From Pseudomonas sp. CHM02 (GTDB lineage Bacteria; Pseudomonadota; Gammaproteobacteria; Pseudomonadales; Pseudomonadaceae): DNA of 58,387 nt. The position numbers and the translations under genes are program-made. Location of the stretch: positions 1-58,387 of the forward strand of contig NZ_JFCA01000043.1 in NCBI RefSeq assembly GCF_000612585.1, in the 5' to 3' direction. Positions 41,899-50,269 of this stretch are shown here, in pieces (the first letter of the stretch is position 1; each line of letters starts with the position of its first letter). The notes below the pieces were generated by a model, which did no database searches, had not been told where the DNA came from, and saw only the letters and a program-made list of their open reading frames with translations.

Positions 41899-43623
41899 AT
41901 GAAATACCAACCCTTCAGCCGTACCTTGATTGCCACAGCCCTGGTGTTGACGGTCGGTGGTGTGCAAGCCGCGTCCCAGGCCCCAGTGGCCGGTGAAAAT
42001 GGCATGGTGGTGACGGCCCAGCATTTGGCAACTCACGTGGGCGTGGATGTGCTCAAGGCCGGCGGCAATGCGGTCGATGCGGCTGTAGCCGTGGGCTATG
42101 CGCTGGCAGTGGTGTACCCGGCGGCGGGTAACCTGGGCGGTGGCGGCTTCATGACCGTGCAACTGGCGGACGGGCGCAAGACCTTCCTCGATTTCCGTGA
42201 AAAAGCCCCGCTGGCGGCCACTGCCGACATGTACCTGGACAAGGACGGCAACGTCGTCGAAGGCCTCAGCGCCAAGGGCCACCTGGCCGTCGGCGTACCC
42301 GGCACCGTTTCGGGGATGGAACTGGCCCTGAGCAAATACGGGACGCTCAAGCGCGCCCAGGTCATCGCCCCGGCGATCAAACTGGCGGAAAACGGCTTTG
42401 CCCTGGAGCAAGGGGATATCGACCTGCTGCACACCGCCACCGGCGAGTTCGAAAAAGACAAGGACATGCGCGGGATCTTCCTGCACAACGGCCAACCGCT
42501 GCAGGTAGGCCAGAAGCTGGTGCAGAAAGACCTGGCCAAGACGCTCAAGGAAATCTCGGCCAAGGGCAGCGACGGTTTCTATAAGGGGTGGGTCGCCAAG
42601 GCGCTGGTGGATTCCAGCCAGGCCGGCAAAGGCATCATCACCCAGGCCGATCTCGACAAGTACAAGACTCGCGAGCTGGCGCCCATCGAGTGCGACTACC
42701 GCGGCTACCACGTGGTCTCGGCACCGCCTCCGAGCTCCGGCGGCGTGGTGATCTGCCAGATCATGAACATCCTCGAAGGCTACCCGATGGCCGACCTCGG
42801 CTATCACTCGGCCCAGGGCCTGCACTACCAGATCGAAGCCATGCGCCACGCCTATGTGGACCGCAACAGCTACCTCGGCGACCCGGACTTCGTGAAGAAC
42901 CCGATCGAGCACCTGCTGGATAAAAACTACGCGACAAAACTGCGCGACGCGATCGAACCGCAGAAGGCCGGTGATTCCCAGGCGATCAAGCCGGGCGTGT
43001 CGCCCCATGAAGGCAACAACACCACCCACTATTCCATCGTCGACAAGTGGGGCAATGCGGTATCGGTCACCTACACCCTCAACGACTGGTTCGGTGCGGG
43101 CGTGATGGCGAGCAAGACCGGGGTGATCCTCAACGATGAGATGGATGACTTTACCGTCAAGGTCGGCGTGCCGAACATGTACGGCCTGGTCCAGGGTGAA
43201 GCCAACGCCATCGCACCCGGCAAGGCACCGCTGTCGTCGATGAGCCCGACCATCGTGACCAAGGATGGCAAGGCCGTGATGGTGGTGGGTACGCCGGGTG
43301 GCAGCCGCATCATCACCGCCACCTTGCTGACGATCCTGAATGTCATCGACTACAAGATGAACATCCAGGAAGCCGTGGATGCGCCGCGTTTCCACCAGCA
43401 ATGGATGCCGGAAACCACCAACCTGGAGACCTTCGCGGTCAGCCCGGACACCCAGAAGATCCTCGAAAGCTGGGGCCACAAGTTCGCCGGTCCGCAGGAT
43501 GCCAACCACTTGGCGGCGATCCTGGTCGGCGCGCCGTCCCTGGGTGGCAAACCGGTGGGCAACAACCGCTTCTACGGTGCGAACGACCCGCGTCGCAATA
43601 CCGGGTTGTCGCTGGGTTACTGA
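41899..43623 (+). CDS. ggt: Gamma-glutamyltransferase
   Basis: 574-aa periplasmic enzyme with a Sec signal (cleavage near GVQAAS, residue 24). The self-cleaving site is NNTTHYSIVD with nucleophile Thr375, which divides the precursor into large and small subunits. Other hallmarks are AAGNLGGGGFM, REKAPLAA, APPPSSGG and SSMSPTIV near the glutamate-binding region. It hydrolyses glutathione and gamma-glutamyl compounds, supplying cysteinylglycine, which suits the sulfur theme. The stop codon overlaps the convergent monooxygenase gene by 7 bp. Confidence 0.95.
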   Translation: MKYQPFSRTLIATALVLTVGGVQAASQAPVAGENGMVVTAQHLATHVGVDVLKAGGNAVDAAVAVGYALAVVYPAAGNLGGGGFMTVQLADGRKTFLDFREKAPLAATADMYLDKDGNVVEGLSAKGHLAVGVPGTVSGMELALSKYGTLKRAQVIAPAIKLAENGFALEQGDIDLLHTATGEFEKDKDMRGIFLHNGQPLQVGQKLVQKDLAKTLKEISAKGSDGFYKGWVAKALVDSSQAGKGIITQADLDKYKTRELAPIECDYRGYHVVSAPPPSSGGVVICQIMNILEGYPMADLGYHSAQGLHYQIEAMRHAYVDRNSYLGDPDFVKNPIEHLLDKNYATKLRDAIEPQKAGDSQAIKPGVSPHEGNNTTHYSIVDKWGNAVSVTYTLNDWFGAGVMASKTGVILNDEMDDFTVKVGVPNMYGLVQGEANAIAPGKAPLSSMSPTIVTKDGKAVMVVGTPGGSRIITATLLTILNVIDYKMNIQEAVDAPRFHQQWMPETTNLETFAVSPDTQKILESWGHKFAGPQDANHLAAILVGAPSLGGKPVGNNRFYGANDPRRNTGLSLGY

Positions 43624-44738
43624 GTCGTGAGGTGGTGATGCAGGTGGGCCAGGGACAGCGCCAGGCTGTCATGGGATAACTGGAGGGCGGCGCCCTCGGC
43701 GCTGCCCTGGGCAGCCGGCATCACCCGTTCGAACATGTGGTTTTCATACGCCTGTACGGCCGCCGTGCAGTCAGGCGTCTCCAGCAGGTGCTGCGCCAGT
43801 TCGGCAGCATCCAGCATCGCCGCATTCACCCCTTCGCCACCGAATGGCGACATCAAGTGCGCCGCATCCCCGATCAACGTCAACCCTTGACGGTGGGACC
43901 AGCGATGGCCGACCGGCAGGGCATGGATAGGCCTGGCCACCACGGTCTCGTTCGCCGCATCAAACAGCGCCAGCACATCCGGGTGCCAGCCACTGAACTG
44001 GGCTTTCAGGGCCGGTAGGCTGAGATGGTCGACGGCCCAATCGGTCGGCACGCGGAAAATCGCGTAGCCACGCAAATGCGCATGGGCATTGCGTTGCACG
44101 ATGAGTGCCTTGGCTTCCCCGGCGACCTCCAGTTTGCCTCGGCCCACCAGTCGGGCGAGGTGCGGGTGCTGGCGGTCGACATCGTCTATGCCGAATTCGA
44201 TGAAGGTCAGCCCGCTGTACTGTGGCTGATAGGACGACAATAGCGGGCGCACCTTTGACCAGGCGCCATCGGCACCGACCACCAGGTCGAACGGGCCGTG
44301 CGTGACCGGCCCCTGGTGCAGTGCCCAGCACCTGTCACCGACCGGACGGACTTCGTCGATGCGGACGCCCCACTTCACGCAGCCGTGCGGCAGTGAGTCC
44401 AACAGCGCCTGGCGCAGGGCGGTGCGGTCGACTTCGGGACGATCCCCTGCATCCGGGTTGGGGTCTTCGAACAACAGGTTTGCGTGGTGATCCATCAGGC
44501 GCGAGCCCTGGTCTTCGTACCGGGCGATGCGCTTGAACGCGTGTTCCAGGCCGGCACGCTGGAGGGCGAGCTGGCCGGATTCGACGTGCAGGTCCAGCGT
44601 GCCACCTTGCGGGCGTTCGAGCGGTCCGCCTTCGCGTTCGAACACGGTAACGGCCAGGCCATGGCGATAAAGGATTCGGGCCAAGGTCAATCCGCCGGGG
44701 CCGGCGCCGACAATGGCGATGCGCAACGAGTTCGTCAT
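43617..44738 (-). CDS. TetX-like FAD-dependent monooxygenase
   Basis: 373-aa flavoprotein of the PHBH/TetX type. The FAD-binding GxGxxG is IAIVGAGPGGLTLARIL (7-23), the DG motif DLVVGADGAWSKVR, and the GD motif LTLIGDAAHLMSPFGGEGVNAAMLDA, which is the pattern of TetX-group enzymes. These hydroxylate aromatic or polyketide-like compounds and some inactivate drugs. It is divergent from a MarR gene across 74 bp containing a twin palindrome, so it is probably induced by its substrate. The substrate is unknown. Confidence 0.88.
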   Translation of the reverse strand: MTNSLRIAIVGAGPGGLTLARILYRHGLAVTVFEREGGPLERPQGGTLDLHVESGQLALQRAGLEHAFKRIARYEDQGSRLMDHHANLLFEDPNPDAGDRPEVDRTALRQALLDSLPHGCVKWGVRIDEVRPVGDRCWALHQGPVTHGPFDLVVGADGAWSKVRPLLSSYQPQYSGLTFIEFGIDDVDRQHPHLARLVGRGKLEVAGEAKALIVQRNAHAHLRGYAIFRVPTDWAVDHLSLPALKAQFSGWHPDVLALFDAANETVVARPIHALPVGHRWSHRQGLTLIGDAAHLMSPFGGEGVNAAMLDAAELAQHLLETPDCTAAVQAYENHMFERVMPAAQGSAEGAALQLSHDSLALSLAHLHHHLTTQ

Positions 44739-44760
44739 GAGATTGTCCTTGGCGATGTTT

Positions 44761-44795
44761 ATAGGATCCTATACATTTAGTTCATAGGATCCTAT
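44761..44795. promoter_or_regulatory. Twin ATAGGATCCTAT operator
   Basis: Two identical perfect 12-bp palindromes at 44761-44772 and 44784-44795, centres 23 bp apart (about two helix turns). They lie in the short gap between the divergent monooxygenase and MarR genes and are the likely binding sites of the MarR protein for both promoters. Confidence 0.82.
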
Positions 44796-44812
44796 GGAAA
44801 GTCAACGCCGCC

Positions 44813-45253
44813 ATGAATGTTCAATCGCCCGCTCCCAACCCGATGCAACAGATCGGCCTGGCCAACCGCGGCTTCGTTCGCCTCTACGAAGGCCGCTTGA
44901 AAGCCTTGGGCTTTGCCGTCGCACAGATTCCGGTGCTGGTGGCGCTCAAGTACAGCGAGGGCTTGCCCCAGGCCGAACTGGTGCGCATCGCCCGCGTCGA
45001 ACAGTCGAGCATGGCGCAGTTGCTGGGGCGCATGGAGCGTGATGGCATGATTGAACGCGTCGCCGACCCGGCGGATAAACGCAGCCGGCTGATCACTCTG
45101 ACCGACGCGGCACGCGAACGCATGCCTGCAGCCCGCGCGATCATGCAGCAGGGCACCGCGCAGGCGCTGGAGGGTTTCAGTGAAGAAGAGCAGGCGACCT
45201 TGCTGGCGTTGCTGCTACGGGTGAATGCCAACCTGGAGCGTGCCGGCGAGTAG
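44813..45253 (+). CDS. MarR-family transcriptional regulator
   Basis: 146-aa winged-helix regulator. The HTH is LVRIARVEQSSMAQLLGRMERDGMIERV and the wing DPADKRSRLITLTDAARE. It is divergent from the TetX-like monooxygenase gene and the two palindromes between them suggest direct repression of both. Its 3' end overlaps the convergent NadR-like gene by 39 bp. Confidence 0.92.
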   Translation: MNVQSPAPNPMQQIGLANRGFVRLYEGRLKALGFAVAQIPVLVALKYSEGLPQAELVRIARVEQSSMAQLLGRMERDGMIERVADPADKRSRLITLTDAARERMPAARAIMQQGTAQALEGFSEEEQATLLALLLRVNANLERAGE

Positions 45254-45763
45254 CTGTTCAACCGCCGCAAACGCGATGGCGCGGCGTTGTTCCCAATTGC
45301 CGCGAATCACCAGGACCGGTTGTCGATGTTGCTCGATCCAATCCAGGCTGCCTTGGAAAAACGCCCGGCGATCCTCCAGTTCCGGTTGGCAGCGTTGGCC
45401 ATCGGCGGTCCACTCCACATCCTCCGGCGATAGCAGCAGGTGCAGGTCGTAGTGACGCGCGAGCAGTTCGCTGTCGAGCCAGGCCGGGCAGTCGCCGAAC
45501 AGGGTCTGGCTCCAGAGCGCGTTGGTGAGCAAATGCGTGTCGAGGATCAGCAGTTCGGGTTGACGGGCGCGGGCGGCATCTTCCCAGGCCAGTTGGCCAC
45601 GGGCGATGTCCGGGATGTCCGCCAGGGTGGTGTCGCGTTGATGGAGGTCGATGAAATAGCGCACGTATTCACCCACCATCACGCCGCCGAAATGCGCGTG
45701 CAGCGCTGCCGCCAGCCAGCTTTTGCCGCTGGACTCGGGGCCGGCCAATACCACCACCTTCAT
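45215..45763 (-). CDS. NadR-like AAA ATPase (putative ribosylnicotinamide kinase)
   Basis: 182-aa P-loop protein. Walker A is GPESSGKSW (8-16), followed by GEYVRYFIDL, ILDTHLLTNALWSQ and a lid-like LLLSPEDVEWTADGQR, as in the kinase half of NadR. It lacks the adenylyltransferase and HTH parts of full NadR. It overlaps pnuC by 4 bp, and this PnuC-kinase pairing means that imported nicotinamide riboside is trapped by phosphorylation. Thiamine-type kinases also occur beside PnuC relatives; the lack of a thiamine riboswitch argues for the NAD role. Confidence 0.85.
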   Translation of the reverse strand: MKVVVLAGPESSGKSWLAAALHAHFGGVMVGEYVRYFIDLHQRDTTLADIPDIARGQLAWEDAARARQPELLILDTHLLTNALWSQTLFGDCPAWLDSELLARHYDLHLLLSPEDVEWTADGQRCQPELEDRRAFFQGSLDWIEQHRQPVLVIRGNWEQRRAIAFAAVEQLLAGTLQVGIHP

Positions 45764-46323
45764 GCGTGCAACGCCGGGTCGGCGCGCCATTCGCGCCAGC
45801 CTTGCACGGCGATCACGGTGAACAGTGCGTAGAGCGCCGCGGTGAGGTACAGGCCTTTGTAGAGGAACAGCCCGACGAAGATCACATCCACGGCAATCCA
45901 CAGCGGCCAGCATTGCACGCGTTTCTGCGCCATCCACATTTGCGCCACCAGGCTGAAACCGGTGAGGGCGGCGTCCAGCCAGGGCTGGGCAGCATCGGTC
46001 CAGTGGGCCATGGCGGCGCCAAGCAGCAAGCTGCCGGCAGCGCCCACCGCCAAGCTGGCGATGATGGCCGGCACACCGAGGCGGGTGACCTGGCGCCCTT
46101 GCTTGATCTCGCCGGCGCGGGTCCACTGCCACCAACCGTAGACCTGCAGCGCGGCATAGACCACTTGCAAGAGCATGTCGGAATAGAGTTTCACCTCGAA
46201 GAACACCCAGGTGTACAGCAACACCATCACCAGCCCGATCGGCCAGCACCACGGGTTCTGCTTGACCGTCAGCCACACGGCGATCACCCCCAGGGCGGCG
46301 GCGAACAGTTCAAGCCCGGACAT
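45760..46323 (-). CDS. pnuC: PnuC-type nicotinamide riboside transporter
   Basis: 187-aa membrane protein with about seven hydrophobic segments. The family pattern is LTVKQNPWCWPIGLVMVLLY near residue 20, SDMLLQVVYAALQVYGWWQW (48-67) and late WIAVDVIFVGLFLYKGLYLTAALYA. PnuC proteins let vitamin-like ribosides cross the inner membrane by facilitated diffusion. AAGGAA precedes ATG 46323. It is the first gene of a two-gene unit with the NadR-like kinase. Confidence 0.9.
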   Translation of the reverse strand: MSGLELFAAALGVIAVWLTVKQNPWCWPIGLVMVLLYTWVFFEVKLYSDMLLQVVYAALQVYGWWQWTRAGEIKQGRQVTRLGVPAIIASLAVGAAGSLLLGAAMAHWTDAAQPWLDAALTGFSLVAQMWMAQKRVQCWPLWIAVDVIFVGLFLYKGLYLTAALYALFTVIAVQGWREWRADPALHA

Positions 46324-46392
46324 GGTGGTTCCTTGGGAGAGTGGGAGAGGGCGGGGATTGTAACCAAAGAAGAATGGCGTAGGCATTATCTC

Positions 46393-46546
46393 TGTAGTGA
46401 GCGGGCTTGTTGTAGTGAGCGGGCTTGCCCCGCGCCGGGCTGCGCAGCAGCCCCAGATAAGTACGCCGCCTACTGCCTGACAGTCTGCGGTGATTGGTTT
46501 CAGGGCTGCTGCGCAACCCGGCCGGGGCAAGCCCGCTCACTACAAC
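46393..46546. repeat. Palindromic repeat (GTAGTGAGCGGGCTTG family)
   Basis: Arms TGTAGTGAGCGGGCTTGCCC and GGGGCAAGCCCGCTCACTAC with about 80 bp between. The left arm is partly duplicated (AGTGAGCGGGCTTGT twice). It lies upstream of pnuC; between it and the gene only about 70 bp remain for a promoter. No riboswitch is apparent. Confidence 0.83.
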
Positions 46547-46565
46547 AACACCGCCCACGGGAGTG

Positions 46566-48200
46566 TCAGACTTTGAATTGTCGCAGCAGGCCGTCGAGTT
46601 GGTCGCTCAGGCCACGCAAATGCGCACTCGCCACGCTCGACTGTTCCGCCGCCAGTGCGGTGCTGTGGGACAGGCCGGCGGCCTGGGTGACGTTCTGGTT
46701 GATGTCTTCGACCACATGAGCCTGTTGCAGGGTGGCGCTGGCAATCGAGGCGTTGAGGCCGTTGAGGTTGCGCAGGGCCTGGCCGATGGCGGTCAGGCTG
46801 GCGCCCGCCTGGCCGGCCTGTTCGATGGTCAGTTGCGAGGCGCTGTGGCTGTCGCTGATGACCTTGACCGCCGCTTCCGAGTGGCCTTGCAGGCGCTCGA
46901 TCATGCCCTGGATCTCGGCGGTGGATTTCTGCGTGCGCTGGGCCAGCAGCCGCACTTCATCGGCCACCACGGCAAAGCCTCGGCCTTGCTCACCCGCGCG
47001 TGCCGCTTCAATCGCGGCGTTGAGGGCCAGCAGGTTGGTCTGGTCGGCGATCGAACGGATCACTTCGAGCACGCTACCGATCTGGGTACTTTCAGCCGAC
47101 AGGGTGCGGATCACCTCGACTGCCTGGCTGATGGTGCCGGAGAGCTGGTCGATCTGCTGCAGGCTGCCGTCGATATTCACCTGGCCTTGTTGCGCCTGGG
47201 CCTGTGCGTCGCGCATTTCGCTGGCGGCGTGTTCGGCGTTCTTGGCCACATCCTGCACGCCGTAGGTGACTTCATTGATGGCGGTGGCCACCAGTTCCAT
47301 CTGCTGCGACTGCTGCTGGCTGCGGTCATGGGCCTGGGTGGCGTTGTTGCCCAGTTCCTGCGAGGACTGACCCAGGGCGTTGGCGCACACCTGCAACTGG
47401 CCGACGACCTGGCGCAGCTTGGCGGTGAAACTGTTGAAGTGCCGGGACAGTTGGGTGACTTCGTCCTGGCCGAGGGTGTCGAGGCTGCGGGTCAGGTCGC
47501 TCTCGCCGCTGGCAATGTTGCCCATGGCGTTCACGGCGTCCTGCAACGGCCGCACGATGCTGCGGGCGATCAGCGAGACCAGCAACGCCATGACCAGCGC
47601 GATACCCAGGCCGATGAACGAGGCTTTCCAGACCTGGCCGCTGAACTCGGCCTGCACATCATCCACGTACACGCCGGAGCCGATAATCCAGCCCCATGGC
47701 TCGAACAGTTGGATATACGAGGTCTTGGCCACCGGCGCCTCGGCGCCCGGTTTCGGCCAGCGATAGTTGACGATGCCGGCGCCCTTGGCCTTGGCCAGGA
47801 TCACGAACTCGTTGAACACGGCAAACCCGTCCGGGTCGCGGATGGCCGACAGGTTCTGGCCGTCGAGCTTGGGGTTGGCTGGATGCATGATCATCACGGG
47901 CGTGAGGTCGTTGATCCAGAAATAGTCGTCATGGTCGTAGCGCAAGCCACGCACTGCGCTCAAGGCTTGTTTCTGGGCGGCTTCGCGGGTCATGACACCG
48001 GTGGTTTCGAGGCCGTGATAAAACGTCAGGATCCCGCTGGCGGTCTGGACCACGTGTTGGGTCTGCTGGCGCTTGGCCTGGTACAGGTCGTCATGAATCT
48101 GCTTGAGCATCAGCAAACCCAGGGCCAGCAGCATCAGCACGGCGACTATCAGGATCAGCCAGAGGCGCCGGCTGATCGACATATTGCGCAAACTGTTCAT
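46566..48200 (-). CDS. Methyl-accepting chemotaxis protein with Cache sensor domain
   Basis: 544-aa chemoreceptor. A first membrane segment is at about 12-34 (LWLILIVAVLMLLALGLLML). The periplasmic single Cache (sCache_2) domain covers about 45-190 (RGLRYDHDDYFWINDLTPVMIMHP). A second membrane segment is at about 195-215, then HAMP (ARSIVRPLQDAVNAMGNIA) and a signalling domain with the conserved hairpin tip EVIRSIADQTNLLALNAAIEAARAGEQGRGFAVVADEVR. sCache_2 receptors often sense small organic acids. The ligand is unknown. Confidence 0.95.
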   Translation of the reverse strand: MNSLRNMSISRRLWLILIVAVLMLLALGLLMLKQIHDDLYQAKRQQTQHVVQTASGILTFYHGLETTGVMTREAAQKQALSAVRGLRYDHDDYFWINDLTPVMIMHPANPKLDGQNLSAIRDPDGFAVFNEFVILAKAKGAGIVNYRWPKPGAEAPVAKTSYIQLFEPWGWIIGSGVYVDDVQAEFSGQVWKASFIGLGIALVMALLVSLIARSIVRPLQDAVNAMGNIASGESDLTRSLDTLGQDEVTQLSRHFNSFTAKLRQVVGQLQVCANALGQSSQELGNNATQAHDRSQQQSQQMELVATAINEVTYGVQDVAKNAEHAASEMRDAQAQAQQGQVNIDGSLQQIDQLSGTISQAVEVIRTLSAESTQIGSVLEVIRSIADQTNLLALNAAIEAARAGEQGRGFAVVADEVRLLAQRTQKSTAEIQGMIERLQGHSEAAVKVISDSHSASQLTIEQAGQAGASLTAIGQALRNLNGLNASIASATLQQAHVVEDINQNVTQAAGLSHSTALAAEQSSVASAHLRGLSDQLDGLLRQFKV

Positions 48201-48419
48201 CGTCCTGTCACTCCGTGCTTTTTATAATTGTGGGTGCTGCATCGACTTTTCCGCCTTGTCTGATAGGCTTTCGGCCTGTATTCGGAAAACCTGAGTACTG
48301 TCTGATTTTTCACAGGATTTTTGCAGGCCGGCGTTGAGAATAAACACCGGGCCTCGTCGTCAGTGAACCATTAAAAAGATTAACAAGGCTTGCCATAGAG
48401 CAAGACCTTCGGGGGAAGC

Positions 48420-49250
48420 ATGGATTTTTGGACCGCCATTCAGGCAGTGATTCTTGGCGTTGTGGAGGGGCTTACCGAGTTTCTGCCGATTTCCAGCACG
48501 GGTCACCAGATCATCGTCGCCGACTTGCTCGACTTTACCGGCGACCGTTTCAACGCATTCAATATCATCATCCAACTGGGCGCCATCCTGGCCGTGGTCT
48601 GGGAGTTCCGTGGCAAGATTTTCGAAGTGGTCAGCGGTCTGCCGACCCAGCGCAAGGCCCAGCGGTTTACCGCCAACCTGCTGATCGCCTTCCTGCCGGC
48701 GGTGGTGTTGGGCGTGATTTTCGCCGACCTGATTCACCACTACCTGTTCAATCCGATCACCGTCGCCACGGCGCTGGTGGTGGGCGGCATCATCATGTTG
48801 TGGGCCGAACGCCGCGAGCACGACGTGCACGCTGAAACCGTCGATGACATCACCTGGAAAGATGCGCTCAAGGTCGGCCTGGCCCAGTGCCTGGCAATGA
48901 TCCCCGGCACCTCGCGCTCGGGCTCGACCATCATCGGCGGCCTGCTGTTCGGACTGTCACGCAAGACCGCCACCGAGTTCTCGTTCTTCCTGGCAATGCC
49001 GACCATGGTCGGTGCGGCGGTGTATTCGGGCTACAAGTACCGTGACCTGTTCCAGCCCTCGGACCTGCCGGTGTTCGCCATTGGCTTCGTCACTTCGTTT
49101 ATCTTCGCAATGATCGCGGTCAAAGGCCTGCTCAAGTTCATTGCCAGCCACAGCTATGCCGCGTTTGCCTGGTACCGCATCGCGTTCGGCCTGCTGATCC
49201 TGGCGACCTGGCAGTTCGGCTGGATCGACTGGGCGGCCGCCAAGGCATGA
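48420..49250 (+). CDS. uppP: Undecaprenyl-diphosphatase UppP (BacA)
   Basis: 276-aa integral membrane phosphatase that recycles undecaprenyl pyrophosphate for cell-wall synthesis. Diagnostic motifs are VEGLTEFLPISSTGHQI (15-31) and the second active-site segment MIPGTSRSGSTIIGGLL. GGGGGAAG lies just before ATG 48420. The next gene overlaps its stop codon by 4 bp. The 219 bp upstream shows no repeat or clear promoter. Confidence 0.97.
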   Translation: MDFWTAIQAVILGVVEGLTEFLPISSTGHQIIVADLLDFTGDRFNAFNIIIQLGAILAVVWEFRGKIFEVVSGLPTQRKAQRFTANLLIAFLPAVVLGVIFADLIHHYLFNPITVATALVVGGIIMLWAERREHDVHAETVDDITWKDALKVGLAQCLAMIPGTSRSGSTIIGGLLFGLSRKTATEFSFFLAMPTMVGAAVYSGYKYRDLFQPSDLPVFAIGFVTSFIFAMIAVKGLLKFIASHSYAAFAWYRIAFGLLILATWQFGWIDWAAAKA

Positions 49251-49630
49251 TGATCCAGCACCCACGCCTGAAAGCGGCGATCTTCGTGCTGTTGTGCGCA
49301 GCGCCGTTGCTGGGTTCAGTGCTGGTGTGGCAGCGCGGCGAAACCGTCATCCCACTGGCGGCCTATGGCGTGGTCAGCGTCATCGCGTTTTTCCTCTACT
49401 GGAGCGACAAACGCAAGGCACGCACCGACAGCTGGCGCACCCCGGAAAACATCCTCCACGCCGTCGAACTCGCGGGCGGCTGGCCAGGAGCGCTGATTGC
49501 CCAACAAGTATTCCGGCACAAGACGCGGAAGGTGTCTTATCAAGTGCTGTTCTGGGTGATCGTGCTGTTGCATCAAGTGTTCTGGTTGGACCAACTGTTC
49601 CTGGGGGGCACCCTGTGGTCAGTCCTATAG
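49247..49630 (+). CDS. DUF1294 family membrane protein
   Basis: 127-aa protein with three or four hydrophobic segments. The family core is the cytoplasmic-loop region SDKRKARTDSWRTPENILHAVELAGGWPGALIAQQVFRHKTRK, the usual DUF1294 signature. The function is unknown. The start overlaps the uppP stop codon (ATGA), so it is translated together with uppP. Confidence 0.9.
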   Translation: MMIQHPRLKAAIFVLLCAAPLLGSVLVWQRGETVIPLAAYGVVSVIAFFLYWSDKRKARTDSWRTPENILHAVELAGGWPGALIAQQVFRHKTRKVSYQVLFWVIVLLHQVFWLDQLFLGGTLWSVL

Positions 49631-49638
49631 CTACAGGG

Positions 49639-49771
49639 TTACGGGCACACCGAGCGTTGGGGCAAGAGCCATTTGCTGACTTTGGGCTGGGCCGGCATTC
49701 CGGCTTTTCCAAAGTGAGCCGCCGTAAGGGCGGAACCCATAGCAGACGTTACCCAAATAACGGATATGTAC
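49639..49771. repeat. Interspersed intergenic repeat, copy 2
   Basis: Same landmarks as 16578-16710: TACGGGCACACCGAG, CGTTGGGGCAAGAGC, AGCCGCCGTAAGGGCGGAAC, AAATAACGGATATG. It lacks about 18 bp between two CCGAG direct repeats present in copy 1. A single half-REP (CGCAGGCAAGCCAGCTCCCA, 49812-49832) follows without its inverted partner. Together these fill most of the 282-bp gap 49631-49912. Confidence 0.75.
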
Positions 49772-49912
49772 CCGGTCTGATCCAACATCCTGGGCGGCTG
49801 TCAGGCCGCCTTCGCAGGCAAGCCAGCTCCCACATTTGGATCGCAGGGCAACAGTTGGAGAGTGGTCGGCTGTGAGCCCCCTCACCAAAGACCCAGCGCC
49901 ATCCCCAGATAC

Positions 49913-50269
49913 CTACACCTCCAGCAACAACCCAACCTGCGTACGCTTGGGCAACTTACTCACCACCAACTGATGGGACCGTTGCAACAAACCCCGCAAC
50001 TCCTCGGCACCCAGCGGATAGGGCGTATTCATGATCACCCACTGTGCCCGCGCCAGATACGGCGCCGGGTGAATGCCAGGGCGGTCCACATGCCCCAGGA
50101 ACAACGCCTTGTCGACCTTGAACGCCAACGACTCACCGCGCAGATTCTGCAGCGCAAACATCTTATTGCCCGCAATCGAAAACACCCGCACGCCACCCCA
50201 TTTATAGTCTTCCCGCGCACCCGGCAGGCTCAGGCAGAACGCGGCGACTTGTGCTTCGGTCATCTTCAT
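49913..50269 (-). CDS. MmcQ/YjbR family protein
   Basis: 118-aa protein of the YjbR (MmcQ, CyaY-like fold) family: FCLSLPGAREDYKWGGVRVFSIAGNKMFAL near the N-terminus and the final LVVSKLPKRTQ are typical. The family is thought to bind DNA or act in simple housekeeping; no firm function is known. I start at 50269, the first codon of the YjbR sequence, which overlaps the preceding LysR stop codon (ATGA). Confidence 0.9.
   Translation of the reverse strand: MKMTEAQVAAFCLSLPGAREDYKWGGVRVFSIAGNKMFALQNLRGESLAFKVDKALFLGHVDRPGIHPAPYLARAQWVIMNTPYPLGAEELRGLLQRSHQLVVSKLPKRTQVGLLLEV

Noticed and set aside
41884..43509. Minus-strand reading frame opposite the gamma-glutamyltransferase gene
   Set aside because: No domain, complete overlap with a gene that has catalytic residues in place.
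46324..46565. Riboswitch (thiamine or NAD-type) upstream of pnuC
   Set aside because: The space is largely taken by a palindromic repeat; no conserved riboswitch core was recognised by eye.
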